Source: Niveispirillum sp. | GTDB taxonomy: Bacteria > Pseudomonadota > Alphaproteobacteria > Azospirillales > Azospirillaceae | Length of the DNA: 64,000 bases | Direction of reading: 5' to 3' | NCBI RefSeq assembly: GCF_017996735.1 | Contig: NZ_JAGOGJ010000009.1 | Span: forward strand, 1 to 64,000 | In this document: positions 54,014 through 63,641 of the stretch, piece after piece | How positions within the stretch are numbered: the first letter of the stretch is position 1 | Layout of the letters: each line of letters starts with the position of its first letter | Notes under the pieces: generated by a model | Told to the model about the DNA's origin: nothing | Seen by the model: only the letters and a program-made list of their open reading frames with translations | The model's database searches: none | Translations under genes and position numbers: made by a program

Positions 54014-56647
54014 TCAGAAGCTGGTGCGCAGGCCGACGGAAACCATCCGTCCCAGGGTGCTGCCATTGGTGTAGCCGGGGACGGCGTTGAAATAGGGCGG
54101 GTCCTTGTCGAACAGGTTTTCGACATTCAAGGTCACGGAAACCCCCTCGGCCAGGGCGGACAGGTCATAGGCGGCGAACAGGTCGATGGTGTTGAAGGCG
54201 CCGATGCTGTCCTGGCTGGGCACGCCCAGGATGGGGTAGCTGTCGCGGTGGTTCCAGGATACCCGCCCCGTCACCTCACCCACAGCCGCGCCCAGGCTGG
54301 CCACCAGCGCCAGGCGGCCGGTGCCGTTCTTCAGATCGTTGCTGAAGGCCCCGCCCTGAACGGCCTGCGTCTTGCGGTTCAGCGTGTAGGTGCCCGACAC
54401 TTTTGCGCTGAGCATGCCGAAATCCGCGCGGTGCTGGTATTCGACCTCGAAATCGATGCCGTCCGTATGGATGGCGCCCAGATTGTTGCGCCGCGCATCG
54501 AACAGCACATAGGGCGACGAGAAGGCATAGAGCGCCGGCAGGCTGGGCACCCCGTCGATACGCAGGCCGCCGGCCGCCGCCAATGCCTGCTGCAAAGTCG
54601 GGTTCAGGATGTAATAGCTGGCGAAATTGGGATCGGAATAGATCTGCGGCGTCAGCACGGGCGCCAGCCCGATGGCATCCTTGAACTTCACATTAAAATA
54701 GGTGGCGCTGACCCGCAGGCCCTTCAGCGCATCAGGCTGGAAATCCGCACCCAGCGACCATGTATCCGCCGTTTCCGGCTTCAGGTTCTGATTGCCGCCG
54801 GCCAGCACGATGGTGGGGCGCAGCAGGTCGGTGAAGGGGCTGCCGGGCTTGCGGTTGGGCGCGAACAGCACCACCTGCACCCGGCTGTCGACGGAATTGC
54901 CCAGGTCGGCCAGACTGGGCGCGTGGAAGGAGGTGCCGTAATTGGCCCTGAATGTCAGGTCCTTCACGGGCCGGTAATTCATGGCGATCTTGGAATTGGT
55001 GGTGCCACCGACATCATTGTAATCATCATGACGGACGGAACCGGACAGTTCCAGCCCATGGATGCCATCCACACGGTTGGGCGCGCCGACCAGCGGCACA
55101 TGCAGTTCTCCGAACACCGACTTCACATTGCGGTCGGCCTTCCCGCGTGAGGTGCTGGTGGGCGCCCCAGCCGGGCCGCTGCCGATCATGCTGTCGATAT
55201 CGTCGTAATGGTATTCGGCCACCGCCGCCGCCCGCACCTCGCCACCGGGGATGCTGAACAGCGGCCCGTCCAGAACGGCGCGCACTTCCGCCAGTTGCTG
55301 CGTCGCCCGGCCCAGATTCTCGTAATTGTCGATGGCGGCCAGCAAGGTCGGATTGCTGGCGGCAAGGTTATAGGGATTCAGCGCCGTGGCCGCGCTGGTG
55401 CCGTTCAGCGCCTGGGTGGCCAGGGTGCTGTCGATCAGCCCCTCATTGGTCCGGTTCTTTGACCGGCCCAGATTGCCGACCAGCCGCAACTGCCAATCGC
55501 TGCCCAGCGCGATATCCAGTTCCGGCGTGACCCCATAGGATTCGAAGAACCCGTTGGCGACATTGCTGGGCCCGAAGACGCTGTCGAAATTGACGGCCAC
55601 GTCGTGGGAGGTTTCAGTGCCGATGGGCCGGAAATACGGGTTCAAAAGGGAAACGGTGCCGCTCAACGTCGATTGCGAGGTGCGGGTGATGGTGTCACGC
55701 GACGACCAGTAACCCGTGGCGGAGAAATCCACGCCGTCCGCGATCTCCTGCACCAGCCCGCCGAAGAAGCTGTGCCGTTCCTCCCGTGGATAGAGGTCGG
55801 CATAGTCGGTCTGGTCGCAGCGGTTGACCCCACCGGGCGTGCGGTTCGGCAAGGCGAACGGCACGCCGCCCAGCAGGATATTGCCCGGCGTGCAGGCCGT
55901 ACCCCGGAAATCGCTGCCCCCCTTCGCCGTCAGGTCGGCGGTCACGAAGTCGCGGTCGACGCCCAGAACATTGCCATGCCAGGCATAGGAATAGGACACC
56001 CAGGCCGACCCAGAACCCCAGTCATGGCCGCCGATCAGGCTGGCCTCCGCACTCTGGTAATCGGCGGCACGGCCATAGCGCGCATTGGCGGCCACACCGT
56101 CGAACCGGGGCCTGGTGATGAAATTGATCACGCCGCCAATGGCATCGGACCCATAGATCGACGAACCACCATCGGGGATCACCTCCACCCGCTCGATCGC
56201 GTCGGGCGGGATGATGGAGGGATCGACACTGGTCTGCAGGATGCCGGCCCCGACCAGCCGGTTGCCGTTCAGCAGCACCAGCGTGCTGGCCCCGCCCGAG
56301 GCTGCCAGATTGCGGATATTGGGCCGCACGATGGGCAGCCCATAGCTGCCTTCGGCGCGGGGGACGGTGCCGAAATTGCCGACCTGGGGGATCTGGGCCA
56401 GCAGATCGTTGCTGGACGCGGCACCGGTGGCCACCACATCCGCGCGCTGTACCGCGATGGCATTGGTACCGATGGGGCCGACATTGCGGATCATCGTGCC
56501 GGTGACGATGATCTCCTCCAGCAGCACCTCCTCCGATGCCGCCTGAGCATGGGAGGTGGCGACGCCCAGCGCCAAACAGGAAACAGTCAGGGTCAGCAGG
56601 GCCGTGCGGGCGCACGTCCGACGCCAGATCGGATCAAAACCGCTCAT
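54014..56647 (-). CDS. TonB-dependent receptor of the glycoside operon
   Basis: 877 residues from the ATG at 56647, which has GGGGAGGA upstream. An upstream in-frame start at 56770 would be poor. Signal peptide (about 1-36, SHAQA), LLEEIIVTGT TonB-box-like segment, plug with LVLLNGNRLVGAG and VIPDGGSSIYGSDAIGGVIN, then a barrel ending VGLRTSF. It imports the glycosides. It is the first gene of the seven-gene operon and has a clear promoter. Confidence 0.93.
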   Translation of the reverse strand: MSGFDPIWRRTCARTALLTLTVSCLALGVATSHAQAASEEVLLEEIIVTGTMIRNVGPIGTNAIAVQRADVVATGAASSNDLLAQIPQVGNFGTVPRAEGSYGLPIVRPNIRNLAASGGASTLVLLNGNRLVGAGILQTSVDPSIIPPDAIERVEVIPDGGSSIYGSDAIGGVINFITRPRFDGVAANARYGRAADYQSAEASLIGGHDWGSGSAWVSYSYAWHGNVLGVDRDFVTADLTAKGGSDFRGTACTPGNILLGGVPFALPNRTPGGVNRCDQTDYADLYPREERHSFFGGLVQEIADGVDFSATGYWSSRDTITRTSQSTLSGTVSLLNPYFRPIGTETSHDVAVNFDSVFGPSNVANGFFESYGVTPELDIALGSDWQLRLVGNLGRSKNRTNEGLIDSTLATQALNGTSAATALNPYNLAASNPTLLAAIDNYENLGRATQQLAEVRAVLDGPLFSIPGGEVRAAAVAEYHYDDIDSMIGSGPAGAPTSTSRGKADRNVKSVFGELHVPLVGAPNRVDGIHGLELSGSVRHDDYNDVGGTTNSKIAMNYRPVKDLTFRANYGTSFHAPSLADLGNSVDSRVQVVLFAPNRKPGSPFTDLLRPTIVLAGGNQNLKPETADTWSLGADFQPDALKGLRVSATYFNVKFKDAIGLAPVLTPQIYSDPNFASYYILNPTLQQALAAAGGLRIDGVPSLPALYAFSSPYVLFDARRNNLGAIHTDGIDFEVEYQHRADFGMLSAKVSGTYTLNRKTQAVQGGAFSNDLKNGTGRLALVASLGAAVGEVTGRVSWNHRDSYPILGVPSQDSIGAFNTIDLFAAYDLSALAEGVSVTLNVENLFDKDPPYFNAVPGYTNGSTLGRMVSVGLRTSF

Positions 56648-56766
56648 CGATATCCTCCCCGGGGCCGCGCCAGCCGGTGGCCGCAGCCGGATCTTTCTTG
56701 ATTTGGGCGGGGGGCCTGCCCCCGTCAGGACCGGTGTTTCGAGACACCATCGTCCTTCGCCACTGA

Positions 56767-56795
56767 TCATTATGTATGTTGGTGGATTGGGTCAA
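56767..56795 (-). promoter_or_regulatory. promoter of the glycoside operon
   Basis: On the minus strand TTGACC (complement of 56790-56795), a 17-bp spacer and TAATGA (complement of 56767-56772) lie about 120 bp before the receptor ATG. A second TTGACA lies farther upstream. The whole patch 56765-56835 is AT-rich, unlike its surroundings. Confidence 0.6.
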
Positions 56796-56882
56796 TGAAT
56801 AATTTACATCATTGTCAATATTGTCGGGCGATGATAGTCAGGCCGGCACCGGACGACGAAACGGGCGGCAGGGAGACCGGCG

Positions 56883-57839
56883 ATGATGGGGACAGTTGCG
56901 GCGGCAATGGCGCTGGCGGGCGCCTGGACGGGCGGTCTGGCCCTGTTCACCGGTCTGATCGCGCGGCGTGTGGAACGGGCGCTGCCGGCACAGGGAAGCT
57001 TCCTGGACCAGGACGGGGAGCGGCTGCATTATCTGGATGCCGGCAGCGGCCCCGCCCTGGTCATGATCCACGGGCTGAGCGGCCAGATGCGCCATTTCAG
57101 CCATGGATTGCTGCCGCTTCTGACCGACCGTTTCCGCCTCATCCTGGTCGATCGGCCGGGTTCCGGCCATTCCACGCGCCCCGCCGGGGCCGATGCCGGG
57201 CCGCGCGCCCAGGCGGCCGCCATCGCCGGGCTGATCCGGACGCTGGGTCTTCAGAAGCCGTTACTGGTGGGGCATTCACTGGGCGGGGCGGTGGCGCTGG
57301 CCATCGCGCTGGACCATCCGGACTGTGCCGGCGGCCTCGCTCTCATCGCCCCGCTGACCCGTGCGCAGAACCGCGTGCCCGCCTGTTTCAAGGGACTGAC
57401 CGTCACTTCGCCCTTCATGCGCTGGCTGCTGTCCTGGACGCTGGCCACACCCATGGCCGTGCTTTACCGGGACCGCGTCCTGGATATCGTCTTCGGCCCC
57501 GATCCGGTGCCGGCCGATTTCGGCAAGGCGGGCGGCGGCCTTCTGGGCTTGCGCCCTGCCGCCTTCCGCGCGGCGTCCGCCGACCTGATGGCGGCAAAGG
57601 CCGGCATGGCAGCGCTGGAGGCACGCTATGGCGACCTGCGGCTGCCCGTCTCCATCCTGTTCGGGCGCGGTGACCGGGTGCTGGACTGGCGCCACCATGG
57701 CGAAGCGATGCAGTCCCTGTTGCCGGGAACCCGGCTCACCCTTGTCGATGGCGGCCACATGCTGCCAATGACGGCACCCGCCGAAACCGCCGCCTGGCTG
57801 GAGCAAGAATACGGGCGCACCGGGCCGGATTCCGGTTGA
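56883..57839 (+). CDS. membrane-anchored alpha/beta hydrolase
   Basis: 318 residues. A hydrophobic N-terminus (about 5-27) suggests a signal anchor. The hydrolase core has LVMIHGLSGQMRHF (oxyanion region), nucleophile GHSLGGAVALA (Ser about 131), the acid in LFGRGDRVLDW and His in DGGHMLPM. The substrate is not known; lipase or esterase activity is likely. It is divergent from the glycoside operon and convergent with the CoA ligase gene. Confidence 0.88.
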   Translation: MMGTVAAAMALAGAWTGGLALFTGLIARRVERALPAQGSFLDQDGERLHYLDAGSGPALVMIHGLSGQMRHFSHGLLPLLTDRFRLILVDRPGSGHSTRPAGADAGPRAQAAAIAGLIRTLGLQKPLLVGHSLGGAVALAIALDHPDCAGGLALIAPLTRAQNRVPACFKGLTVTSPFMRWLLSWTLATPMAVLYRDRVLDIVFGPDPVPADFGKAGGGLLGLRPAAFRAASADLMAAKAGMAALEARYGDLRLPVSILFGRGDRVLDWRHHGEAMQSLLPGTRLTLVDGGHMLPMTAPAETAAWLEQEYGRTGPDSG

Positions 57840-57924
57840 AACGGCAACGTCGGCGCGCGGGCGGGGCCACGGGATCGCCCATGGCCCGCCTGAACCGGTG
57901 GAGCCGACAGCAAAGCCAATCAGG

Positions 57925-59490
57925 TCAAGGACAGCGTCGTTCGTCGCCCAGACCGGATGCCCCCGCCTTTTCGGCCATATCCAGATATTCGCGGACAAGC
58001 TTGTGCTTCAGTAATTTACCCGTCGGTTCACGCGGAAGGATCGGGCGGAAATGAAAGATGCGGGGCACCTTGACCCCGCCCAGCCGTTCACGCAGGAAAG
58101 CCGTCAGCGATGCGGCCAACGTATTTTCATCGGCGGCCGCTTCTGATGGCTGCACCACGGCGACCACCACCTGCCCCATTTCCATGTCGGGCAGGCCGAA
58201 CACGGCGCAGTCGGCGACGGATGGATGTTCGATCAGGCAGTTTTCGATCTCCTGAGGATAGATATTCACCCCGCCGGAAATGATCATGAAATTCTTGCGG
58301 TCGGTCAGGTAGAGATAGCCATCCTCGTCCAGCCGCCCGATATCGCCCAGCGTCGCCCAGCCGCGATGGTCATAGGCGGCGGCGGTCTTAACCGGATCAT
58401 TGTGATATTCGAACCGGGGTCCGTCCGCGAAATAGACGTTACCAACCTGCCCGACGGGTCGTTCATTGCCGTCATCATCGACGATCTTCACCGTCCCCAG
58501 GATCGCCTTGCCGACGGAGCCGGGCTTTGCCAGCCATTCATCGGCCGACAGGGCAGTGATGCCGCATGTCTCGGTCCCTGAATAATATTCGTAGATGACA
58601 GGCCCCCACCAATCGATCATCGCCTGCTTGACCGGCACCGGACAAGGGGCCGCCGCATGGATCACGGCACGCATCGACCTGTGGTCATACCGCGCCCGCA
58701 CCTCCTCCGGCAGGCGCAGCAACCGCACGAAATGCGTCGGCACCCAGGTGGAATGGGTGATGCGGTATCGCTCGATAAGGGCAAGCGCTTCCTCTGCATC
58801 GAACCTCTCCATGATGACAACGGTGCCGCCGAACCGGTGTACACTCATCGCCCACCGCAACGGGGCGGCGTGGTAGAGCGGCGAGGTGGAGAGATACACC
58901 ATGTCCGCGCCCATGCCATAAAGGGTGGCCCCCATGCCGACCAGCGGCGTAGGTTGGTCGATGGCACCGGCGGGCAGCGTCGGCTTCACCCCCTTGGGCC
59001 GCCCGGTTGTGCCCGATGAATAGAGCATTTCCGTGCCCGGACTTTCATCCTTGACGGGGGTCACGGGCAGGGCAGCGCAGGCCTCCCCCCAGGATGGCAG
59101 GTCGGCCGTACCGGTAAGCGCAAAGGCCTGCACCTGCGGCACGTCCTCGACTGCCGCCGCCGCGACCGGGGCCAGCCTGTCAGACACGCCCAGAACCTTG
59201 GCGCCGCAATCGCCCAAGATATAGGCGAGGTCCGCGACGCTGGATTTGGTGGAGATGCTGGTCAAATACAGTCCCGTACGCTGCGCCGCCCAGGCCAGCG
59301 GGAACAAAGCCGCCTCATTGTCGATCATCACGGCCAGCACGTCGCCCCGGCGCAGGCCCAGCGCCCGCAGCCGGTGGGCAGCCTGATTGGCCCGCCGGTC
59401 CAACTCGTCATAGCGCAGGACCTCTCCGCTATCGGCCATGATGCAGGCGGGTTTGGCCGGCGTGGCCAGGGCGTGATGACGCGGATGCAT
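57925..59490 (-). CDS. acyl-CoA synthetase (ANL superfamily, fadD/long-chain type)
   Basis: 521 residues from the ATG at 59490. The longer open frame starting at 59601 is an unlikely extension. AMP loop YSSGTTGRPKGV, YEYYSGTE, the hinge GDIGRLDEDGYLYLTDR and the C-terminal catalytic Lys in PTGKLLK are all there. It activates a carboxylic acid to its CoA ester. It faces the alcohol/aldehyde oxidation operon and probably takes its product. Confidence 0.9.
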   Translation of the reverse strand: MHPRHHALATPAKPACIMADSGEVLRYDELDRRANQAAHRLRALGLRRGDVLAVMIDNEAALFPLAWAAQRTGLYLTSISTKSSVADLAYILGDCGAKVLGVSDRLAPVAAAAVEDVPQVQAFALTGTADLPSWGEACAALPVTPVKDESPGTEMLYSSGTTGRPKGVKPTLPAGAIDQPTPLVGMGATLYGMGADMVYLSTSPLYHAAPLRWAMSVHRFGGTVVIMERFDAEEALALIERYRITHSTWVPTHFVRLLRLPEEVRARYDHRSMRAVIHAAAPCPVPVKQAMIDWWGPVIYEYYSGTETCGITALSADEWLAKPGSVGKAILGTVKIVDDDGNERPVGQVGNVYFADGPRFEYHNDPVKTAAAYDHRGWATLGDIGRLDEDGYLYLTDRKNFMIISGGVNIYPQEIENCLIEHPSVADCAVFGLPDMEMGQVVVAVVQPSEAAADENTLAASLTAFLRERLGGVKVPRIFHFRPILPREPTGKLLKHKLVREYLDMAEKAGASGLGDERRCP

Positions 59491-59706
59491 GGTCGATGGG
59501 CCTCCCGGATATTCCCTGGTGCCGGGCAATTGCAACCCGGTTCTGGGGGCCACCTGACCGGAAGGGATGGGGCAAGGCAAGGCAAGCGCAGGAATTGGCA
59601 AAAAGCGCGGCAGGCCTGTGTAAAGCCTTTCCGGAACGGTCGCGTTACAACCGTCCGGTGACCAGAGGCCGCCATAAGGCCCGGCATGAGGTCAGGGAGG
59701 AAACCG
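59491..59706. promoter_or_regulatory. divergent promoter region with ACGGT-N9-ACCGT inverted repeat
   Basis: 216 bp. ACGGT at 59636-59640 and ACCGT at 59650-59654 flank 9 nt, and CCGG on each outer side extends the symmetry imperfectly. It is a candidate operator for the divergent CoA ligase and dehydrogenase genes. No clear -35/-10 was found. Confidence 0.5.
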
Positions 59707-61173
59707 ATGACGATGCAGGCTGGCTTTACCGGCCTCCGGCTGCCCGAACGTGTGCTGATGGCGGGGTCCGACCTGCTGCCCGCCCGGAACTGGCTGGATG
59801 ACGAGGATCCTTGCACGGGCCGCAGCTTCACCGCGATTCCCGTGGCGGACGCGTCCGACGTTGATGCCTTCGTGCAGGCGGCCACCCGGGCGCTGCATGA
59901 CCCGGCATGGCGCGACCTGACGCCGCTGGCGCGTGAACGGCTGCTGCACCGTTTCGCCGACGCCATCGAGGCCGACTTGGTCACCCTGGCGGCACTGGAA
60001 GCGCTGGACACCGGCAAGCCCGTCACCCTGGCCGAGGCTGTCGATATTCCCGCCGCCATCGGCTGGTTGCGCACCTATGCCGGCTGGCCGACGAAGATCG
60101 CCGGCCATGCCGCCTCGCTTTCCGCCACGCCGGGCCGGTTCCATGCCTATACGCGGCGGGAGCCGGTGGGTGTGGTCGCCGCCATCACCCCCTGGAACTT
60201 CCCCATCGTGCTGTCGATGTGGAAGATCGCCCCGGCCCTGGCGGCCGGCTGCACCATCGTGCTGAAGCCGGCGGCGGAAACGGCTCTTTCCGCCCTGCGC
60301 CTGGCGGAAATCGCGCGGGAGGCGGGCCTGCCGCCGGGCGTGTTCTCCGTCGTCACGGGCGATGGGGCCACCGGTGCGGCGCTGGCCACCCATCCCGGCA
60401 TCGCCAAGGTCGCCTTCACCGGCTCCACCCGGACCGGTCAGGCGATCCTGGCGGCCTCTGTCCCCGATATCAAGCGGGTGACCCTGGAACTGGGCGGCAA
60501 GTCTCCCACCATCATTACCGCCGATGCCGACCTGGACCGCGCCATCCCGCAGGCGGCGATGGGCTGTTTCTTCAATTCCGGTCAGGTCTGTTATGCCGGT
60601 ACGCGGCTGTACGTCCACCGCTCCGTCTATGAACGGGTGCTGGACGGCATCGCCGCCGTCGCCGCCAGCCAGAAGATCGGCCCCAGCGGCGACCGGTCCA
60701 GCCAATTGGGCCCCCTGATCAGCCGCCGTCAGCATGAGAAGGTAACCGGCTTCGTGGAACGGGCGCGCGCCGCCGGCATCCATGCCGTCGGCCCCGAGAT
60801 CCCCGTTCCAGACGAGGGCCATTATTTCGCACCCACCCTGCTGCGCGATGTGCCGCCGGATGCGGAGGTGGCACGGGAGGAGGTGTTCGGCCCCGTGCTG
60901 GCCGCCAGTGCCTTTGACGATCTGGACGAGGCCATCGCGCTGGCCAATGACAGCGAATATGGTCTGGCCGCGCACATCTTCACCCGCGATCTGGCCACCG
61001 CCCACCATGCGGGTGCGACGCTCCAGGCCGGTACGGTGTTTGTCAATTGCGTGCTGCTGGCCGATCCGTCGCTGCCCTTCGGCGGGATGAAGAAATCCGG
61101 CCTGGGGCGGGAGAATGGCGCCGCCGTGCTGGATGCCTATCTGGAACTCAAATCGGTGGTGGTGGCGCTATGA
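59707..61173 (+). CDS. aldehyde dehydrogenase
   Basis: 488 residues from the ATG at 59707, with GGGAGGAAA upstream. Catalytic Glu261 (LELGGK) and Cys295 (GQVCYAG), and ITPWNFPIVLSMWKIAPAL near the nucleotide site, are standard. It oxidises an aldehyde with NAD(P)+ to the acid, the likely substrate of the divergent CoA ligase. It overlaps the GFA-like gene as ATGA. Confidence 0.94.
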   Translation: MTMQAGFTGLRLPERVLMAGSDLLPARNWLDDEDPCTGRSFTAIPVADASDVDAFVQAATRALHDPAWRDLTPLARERLLHRFADAIEADLVTLAALEALDTGKPVTLAEAVDIPAAIGWLRTYAGWPTKIAGHAASLSATPGRFHAYTRREPVGVVAAITPWNFPIVLSMWKIAPALAAGCTIVLKPAAETALSALRLAEIAREAGLPPGVFSVVTGDGATGAALATHPGIAKVAFTGSTRTGQAILAASVPDIKRVTLELGGKSPTIITADADLDRAIPQAAMGCFFNSGQVCYAGTRLYVHRSVYERVLDGIAAVAASQKIGPSGDRSSQLGPLISRRQHEKVTGFVERARAAGIHAVGPEIPVPDEGHYFAPTLLRDVPPDAEVAREEVFGPVLAASAFDDLDEAIALANDSEYGLAAHIFTRDLATAHHAGATLQAGTVFVNCVLLADPSLPFGGMKKSGLGRENGAAVLDAYLELKSVVVAL

Positions 61174-61604
61174 CCGATCACACAACCGACGATCCGACCC
61201 GTTCCGGCGGCTGTCTGTGTGGCCGGGTCCGCTATCATTTCACCGGCGATCCGCTGATGGTGGCGGCCTGCCATTGCCGGCATTGCCAGCGGCAATCCGG
61301 TACCGCCTTTTCCCTGGTCTGCGTGGTGACGGATGACCAGTACCGGCAAACGGGCGAGACCCGTGTCTTTCAAGACAAAGGCGACAGCGGCGCGGCGGTG
61401 TACCGCCATTTCTGCGCCCATTGCGGATCGCCCATCCTGTCAGTCGCCGGCATCCTGCCGGGCCTGACCATCATCAAGGCGGGAACACTGGACGATCCGT
61501 CCCCCTGGCGGCCCATGGCCGAAGCCTATTGCAACACCGCCCTGCCCTGGCTGCCTGTGCTAGCGGCCGAACGGCACCCGCGCTCCAACATCGGACAGGA
61601 ATGA
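61170..61604 (+). CDS. GFA family protein (CENP-V/GFA zinc-binding domain)
   Basis: 144 residues. The zinc ligands are visible as GGCLCGRVRY, ACHCRHCQRQSG and HFCAHCGSPI. The name comes from glutathione-dependent formaldehyde-activating enzyme, but most members have no proven activity. Overlaps on both sides (ATGA with ALDH, ATGA with SDR) make it part of the alcohol oxidation operon. It may scavenge a reactive aldehyde or bind glutathione adducts. Confidence 0.9.
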   Translation: MTDHTTDDPTRSGGCLCGRVRYHFTGDPLMVAACHCRHCQRQSGTAFSLVCVVTDDQYRQTGETRVFQDKGDSGAAVYRHFCAHCGSPILSVAGILPGLTIIKAGTLDDPSPWRPMAEAYCNTALPWLPVLAAERHPRSNIGQE

Positions 61605-62404
61605 TGAGCAGACTTTTCCAACTGGACGGCAAGGTCGCCTGGGTCACCGGGGCAGGATCGGGCATCGGTCGGACCGCCGCCCTGACATTGGCCGACCAGG
61701 GGGCTGCCCTGGTCGTCAGCGACATCAACCCGGTGGGGTTGGCGGAAACGGCCTCGCTGCTGGGCGACCGCCCCCATCTGATGCTGGCTCATGACGTCAC
61801 CAGCCAGGAACAATGGACAGACGGTGCCGCACGCATCGGTGAGCGGTTCGACCGGCTGGATATCCTGGTCAATAATGCCGGCATCATGGTGTCCCGGCCC
61901 TTTGAACTGTCGCCCCTGGAACTGCTGCAGCGTCAGCAGCGGATCAATGTCGACAGCGTCTATATCGGTATGCAGACGGCCCTGCCGCTGATGCGCCAGG
62001 CGATGGCAGCGGGGGCTGCGGGGGCTTCCATCATCAATATCGCCTCGGTCTATGGCATGGTCGCCGGCGCGCAGTTCGCCGCCTACAGCGCCACCAAGGG
62101 GGCCGTCCGGGCGCTGTCGCGCGCCGTGGCCTTTGAACTGGCCAGGACCGGCATCCGGGTCAATTGCGTCCTGCCGGGACCGGTGCAGACCAACCTGGGC
62201 GCCGACTGGGAACCGCCGAAGGGCCCGGATGGCGCCCCGATCCCGCCGGATGTGGCGCTGGCGGCCTGGGCGGCGATGATCCCGATGGGCCGGCTGGGAC
62301 AGGCGCAGGACATCGCCCCGCTGATCGCCTTCCTGGCCAGCGACAATGCCGCCTTCATCACCGGCGCGGAATTCGTCGCCGATGGTGGCTACACCGTTGC
62401 CTGA
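61601..62404 (+). CDS. SDR family oxidoreductase
   Basis: 267 residues from the ATG at 61601. Loop GAGSGIGR, NNAG, the catalytic Ser in NIASVYG and YSATK, and the closing GAEFVADGGYTVA are standard for classical SDRs. Substrate unknown; it probably oxidises a secondary alcohol or a ring hydroxyl in the pathway. Upstream overlap with the GFA gene is 4 bp. Confidence 0.92.
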   Translation: MMSRLFQLDGKVAWVTGAGSGIGRTAALTLADQGAALVVSDINPVGLAETASLLGDRPHLMLAHDVTSQEQWTDGAARIGERFDRLDILVNNAGIMVSRPFELSPLELLQRQQRINVDSVYIGMQTALPLMRQAMAAGAAGASIINIASVYGMVAGAQFAAYSATKGAVRALSRAVAFELARTGIRVNCVLPGPVQTNLGADWEPPKGPDGAPIPPDVALAAWAAMIPMGRLGQAQDIAPLIAFLASDNAAFITGAEFVADGGYTVA

Positions 62405-62414
62405 GGATCCGCCC

Positions 62415-63521
62415 ATGCACATCACAGCAGCCGTCACCCCTGCCCCGCAATCGGATTTCAGGCTGCAGCGCGTGCGGATGGAACCGCCGCGCGGCAAGGA
62501 AGTGCGGGTCCGCATCGCCGGTGTCGGCCTTTGCCATACCGACCTCGTCGCCCGCGACCAGTTGATCCCCATCCCGCTTCCCGCCGTGCTGGGCCATGAA
62601 GGGGCCGGCGTGGTGGAGGCGGTGGGGGAAGAGGTCACCAAGGTGAGGCCGGGTGATACGGTCGTGCTGGGCTTCCACAGTTGCGGCAGCTGCGCCCGCT
62701 GTCGCCAGGATCTGCCATCCTATTGCCGCGACTTCCCCATGCTGAACTATCTGGGTACAAGGCCCGATGGCAGCAGCGGCCTTAGCCAGGAAGATGGCAG
62801 CCCGCTTTCCGCGCATTTCTTCGGCCAGTCCAGCTTTGCCAGCCACGCCCTGGCCCATGAACGCAATGTCGTGAAGGTGGATGCAACCGGCCTGCGGTTG
62901 GAACTGCTGGGCCCCCTTGGCTGTGGCTTCCAGACGGGGGCCGGCGGGGTCATGCGCTCGCTGGCCTGCCATCCGGGCAGCAGCATCGCCATTTTCGGTG
63001 CCGGGCCGGTGGGGCTGGCCGCCGTGATGGGTGCCGTGATCCAGCAATGCGCCACCATCATCCTGGTGGAACCCGTGGCCGCCCGGCGGCAGATAGCGCT
63101 GGAACTGGGGGCGACGCATGTCATCGATCCCGCCTCCGGCGATGTCACCGCCGCCATCCGCACCATCCTGCCCGACGGGGTGGATTACGGGTTTGAGACC
63201 AGCGGGCGGGAAGATGTGGTCGCCGCCGCCCTGGCGGCGCTGGCCAGCCATGGCCTGCTGGGTCTGGTGGGCGTGCCGCCCCGGCTGGACAGCACCCTTT
63301 CCATCAACCTCGTCTCCCTGATCACCTATGGCCATCGCATCATCGGCATCATCGAGGGTGACAGCGATCCCGACCGGTTCATCCCGGAACTGATCGCCCT
63401 GTATCGCCAGGGCCGCTTCCCCTTTGACCGGCTGATCCAAACCTTCCCGCTTTCCGACATCAACGAGGCGGTAGCCACGCAGCATCGCGGCGGCTGCATC
63501 AAGGCCGTGCTGCTGCCCTGA
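62415..63521 (+). CDS. zinc-dependent alcohol dehydrogenase (benzyl/geraniol alcohol dehydrogenase-like)
   Basis: 368 residues from the ATG at 62415. Catalytic zinc ligands Cys40 (GLCHTD) and His61-Glu62 (GHEGAG), with the structural zinc Cys set at 90, 93, 96 and 104. NAD loop FGAGPVGLAAVMGAV. It resembles class III and XylB-type enzymes that oxidise aromatic or terpene primary alcohols. It lies 10 bp after the SDR gene, fits ALDH as the next step, and gives alcohol to aldehyde. Confidence 0.92.
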   Translation: MHITAAVTPAPQSDFRLQRVRMEPPRGKEVRVRIAGVGLCHTDLVARDQLIPIPLPAVLGHEGAGVVEAVGEEVTKVRPGDTVVLGFHSCGSCARCRQDLPSYCRDFPMLNYLGTRPDGSSGLSQEDGSPLSAHFFGQSSFASHALAHERNVVKVDATGLRLELLGPLGCGFQTGAGGVMRSLACHPGSSIAIFGAGPVGLAAVMGAVIQQCATIILVEPVAARRQIALELGATHVIDPASGDVTAAIRTILPDGVDYGFETSGREDVVAAALAALASHGLLGLVGVPPRLDSTLSINLVSLITYGHRIIGIIEGDSDPDRFIPELIALYRQGRFPFDRLIQTFPLSDINEAVATQHRGGCIKAVLLP

Positions 63522-63573
63522 CTATTCGCTGTTCCCTCAGGCGCCGGGCGGGCGCATCCGCGCCCTTGGCTTA

Positions 63574-63610
63574 CGCGACCATGTGGTCGCGGGCCGGCGG
63601 TCGCCGGCCT
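63574..63610. other. two small palindromes between ADH and SDR genes
   Basis: CGCGACCA/TGGTCGCG (63574-63591) around 2 nt, then GGCCGGCG/CGCCGGCC just after. They are GC-rich and without a T run, so weak attenuator or processing signals at best. Confidence 0.4.
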
Positions 63611-63641
63611 CATGCAACCCTCCAGTCAAGGAACCATCAAC

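Noticed and set aside
50688..54074. A 3.4-kb open frame on the plus strand, opposite the rhamnosidase gene
   Set aside because: It mirrors the GH78 gene codon by codon in GC-rich DNA, has Gly/Arg/His/Gln-biased composition and no domain motif.
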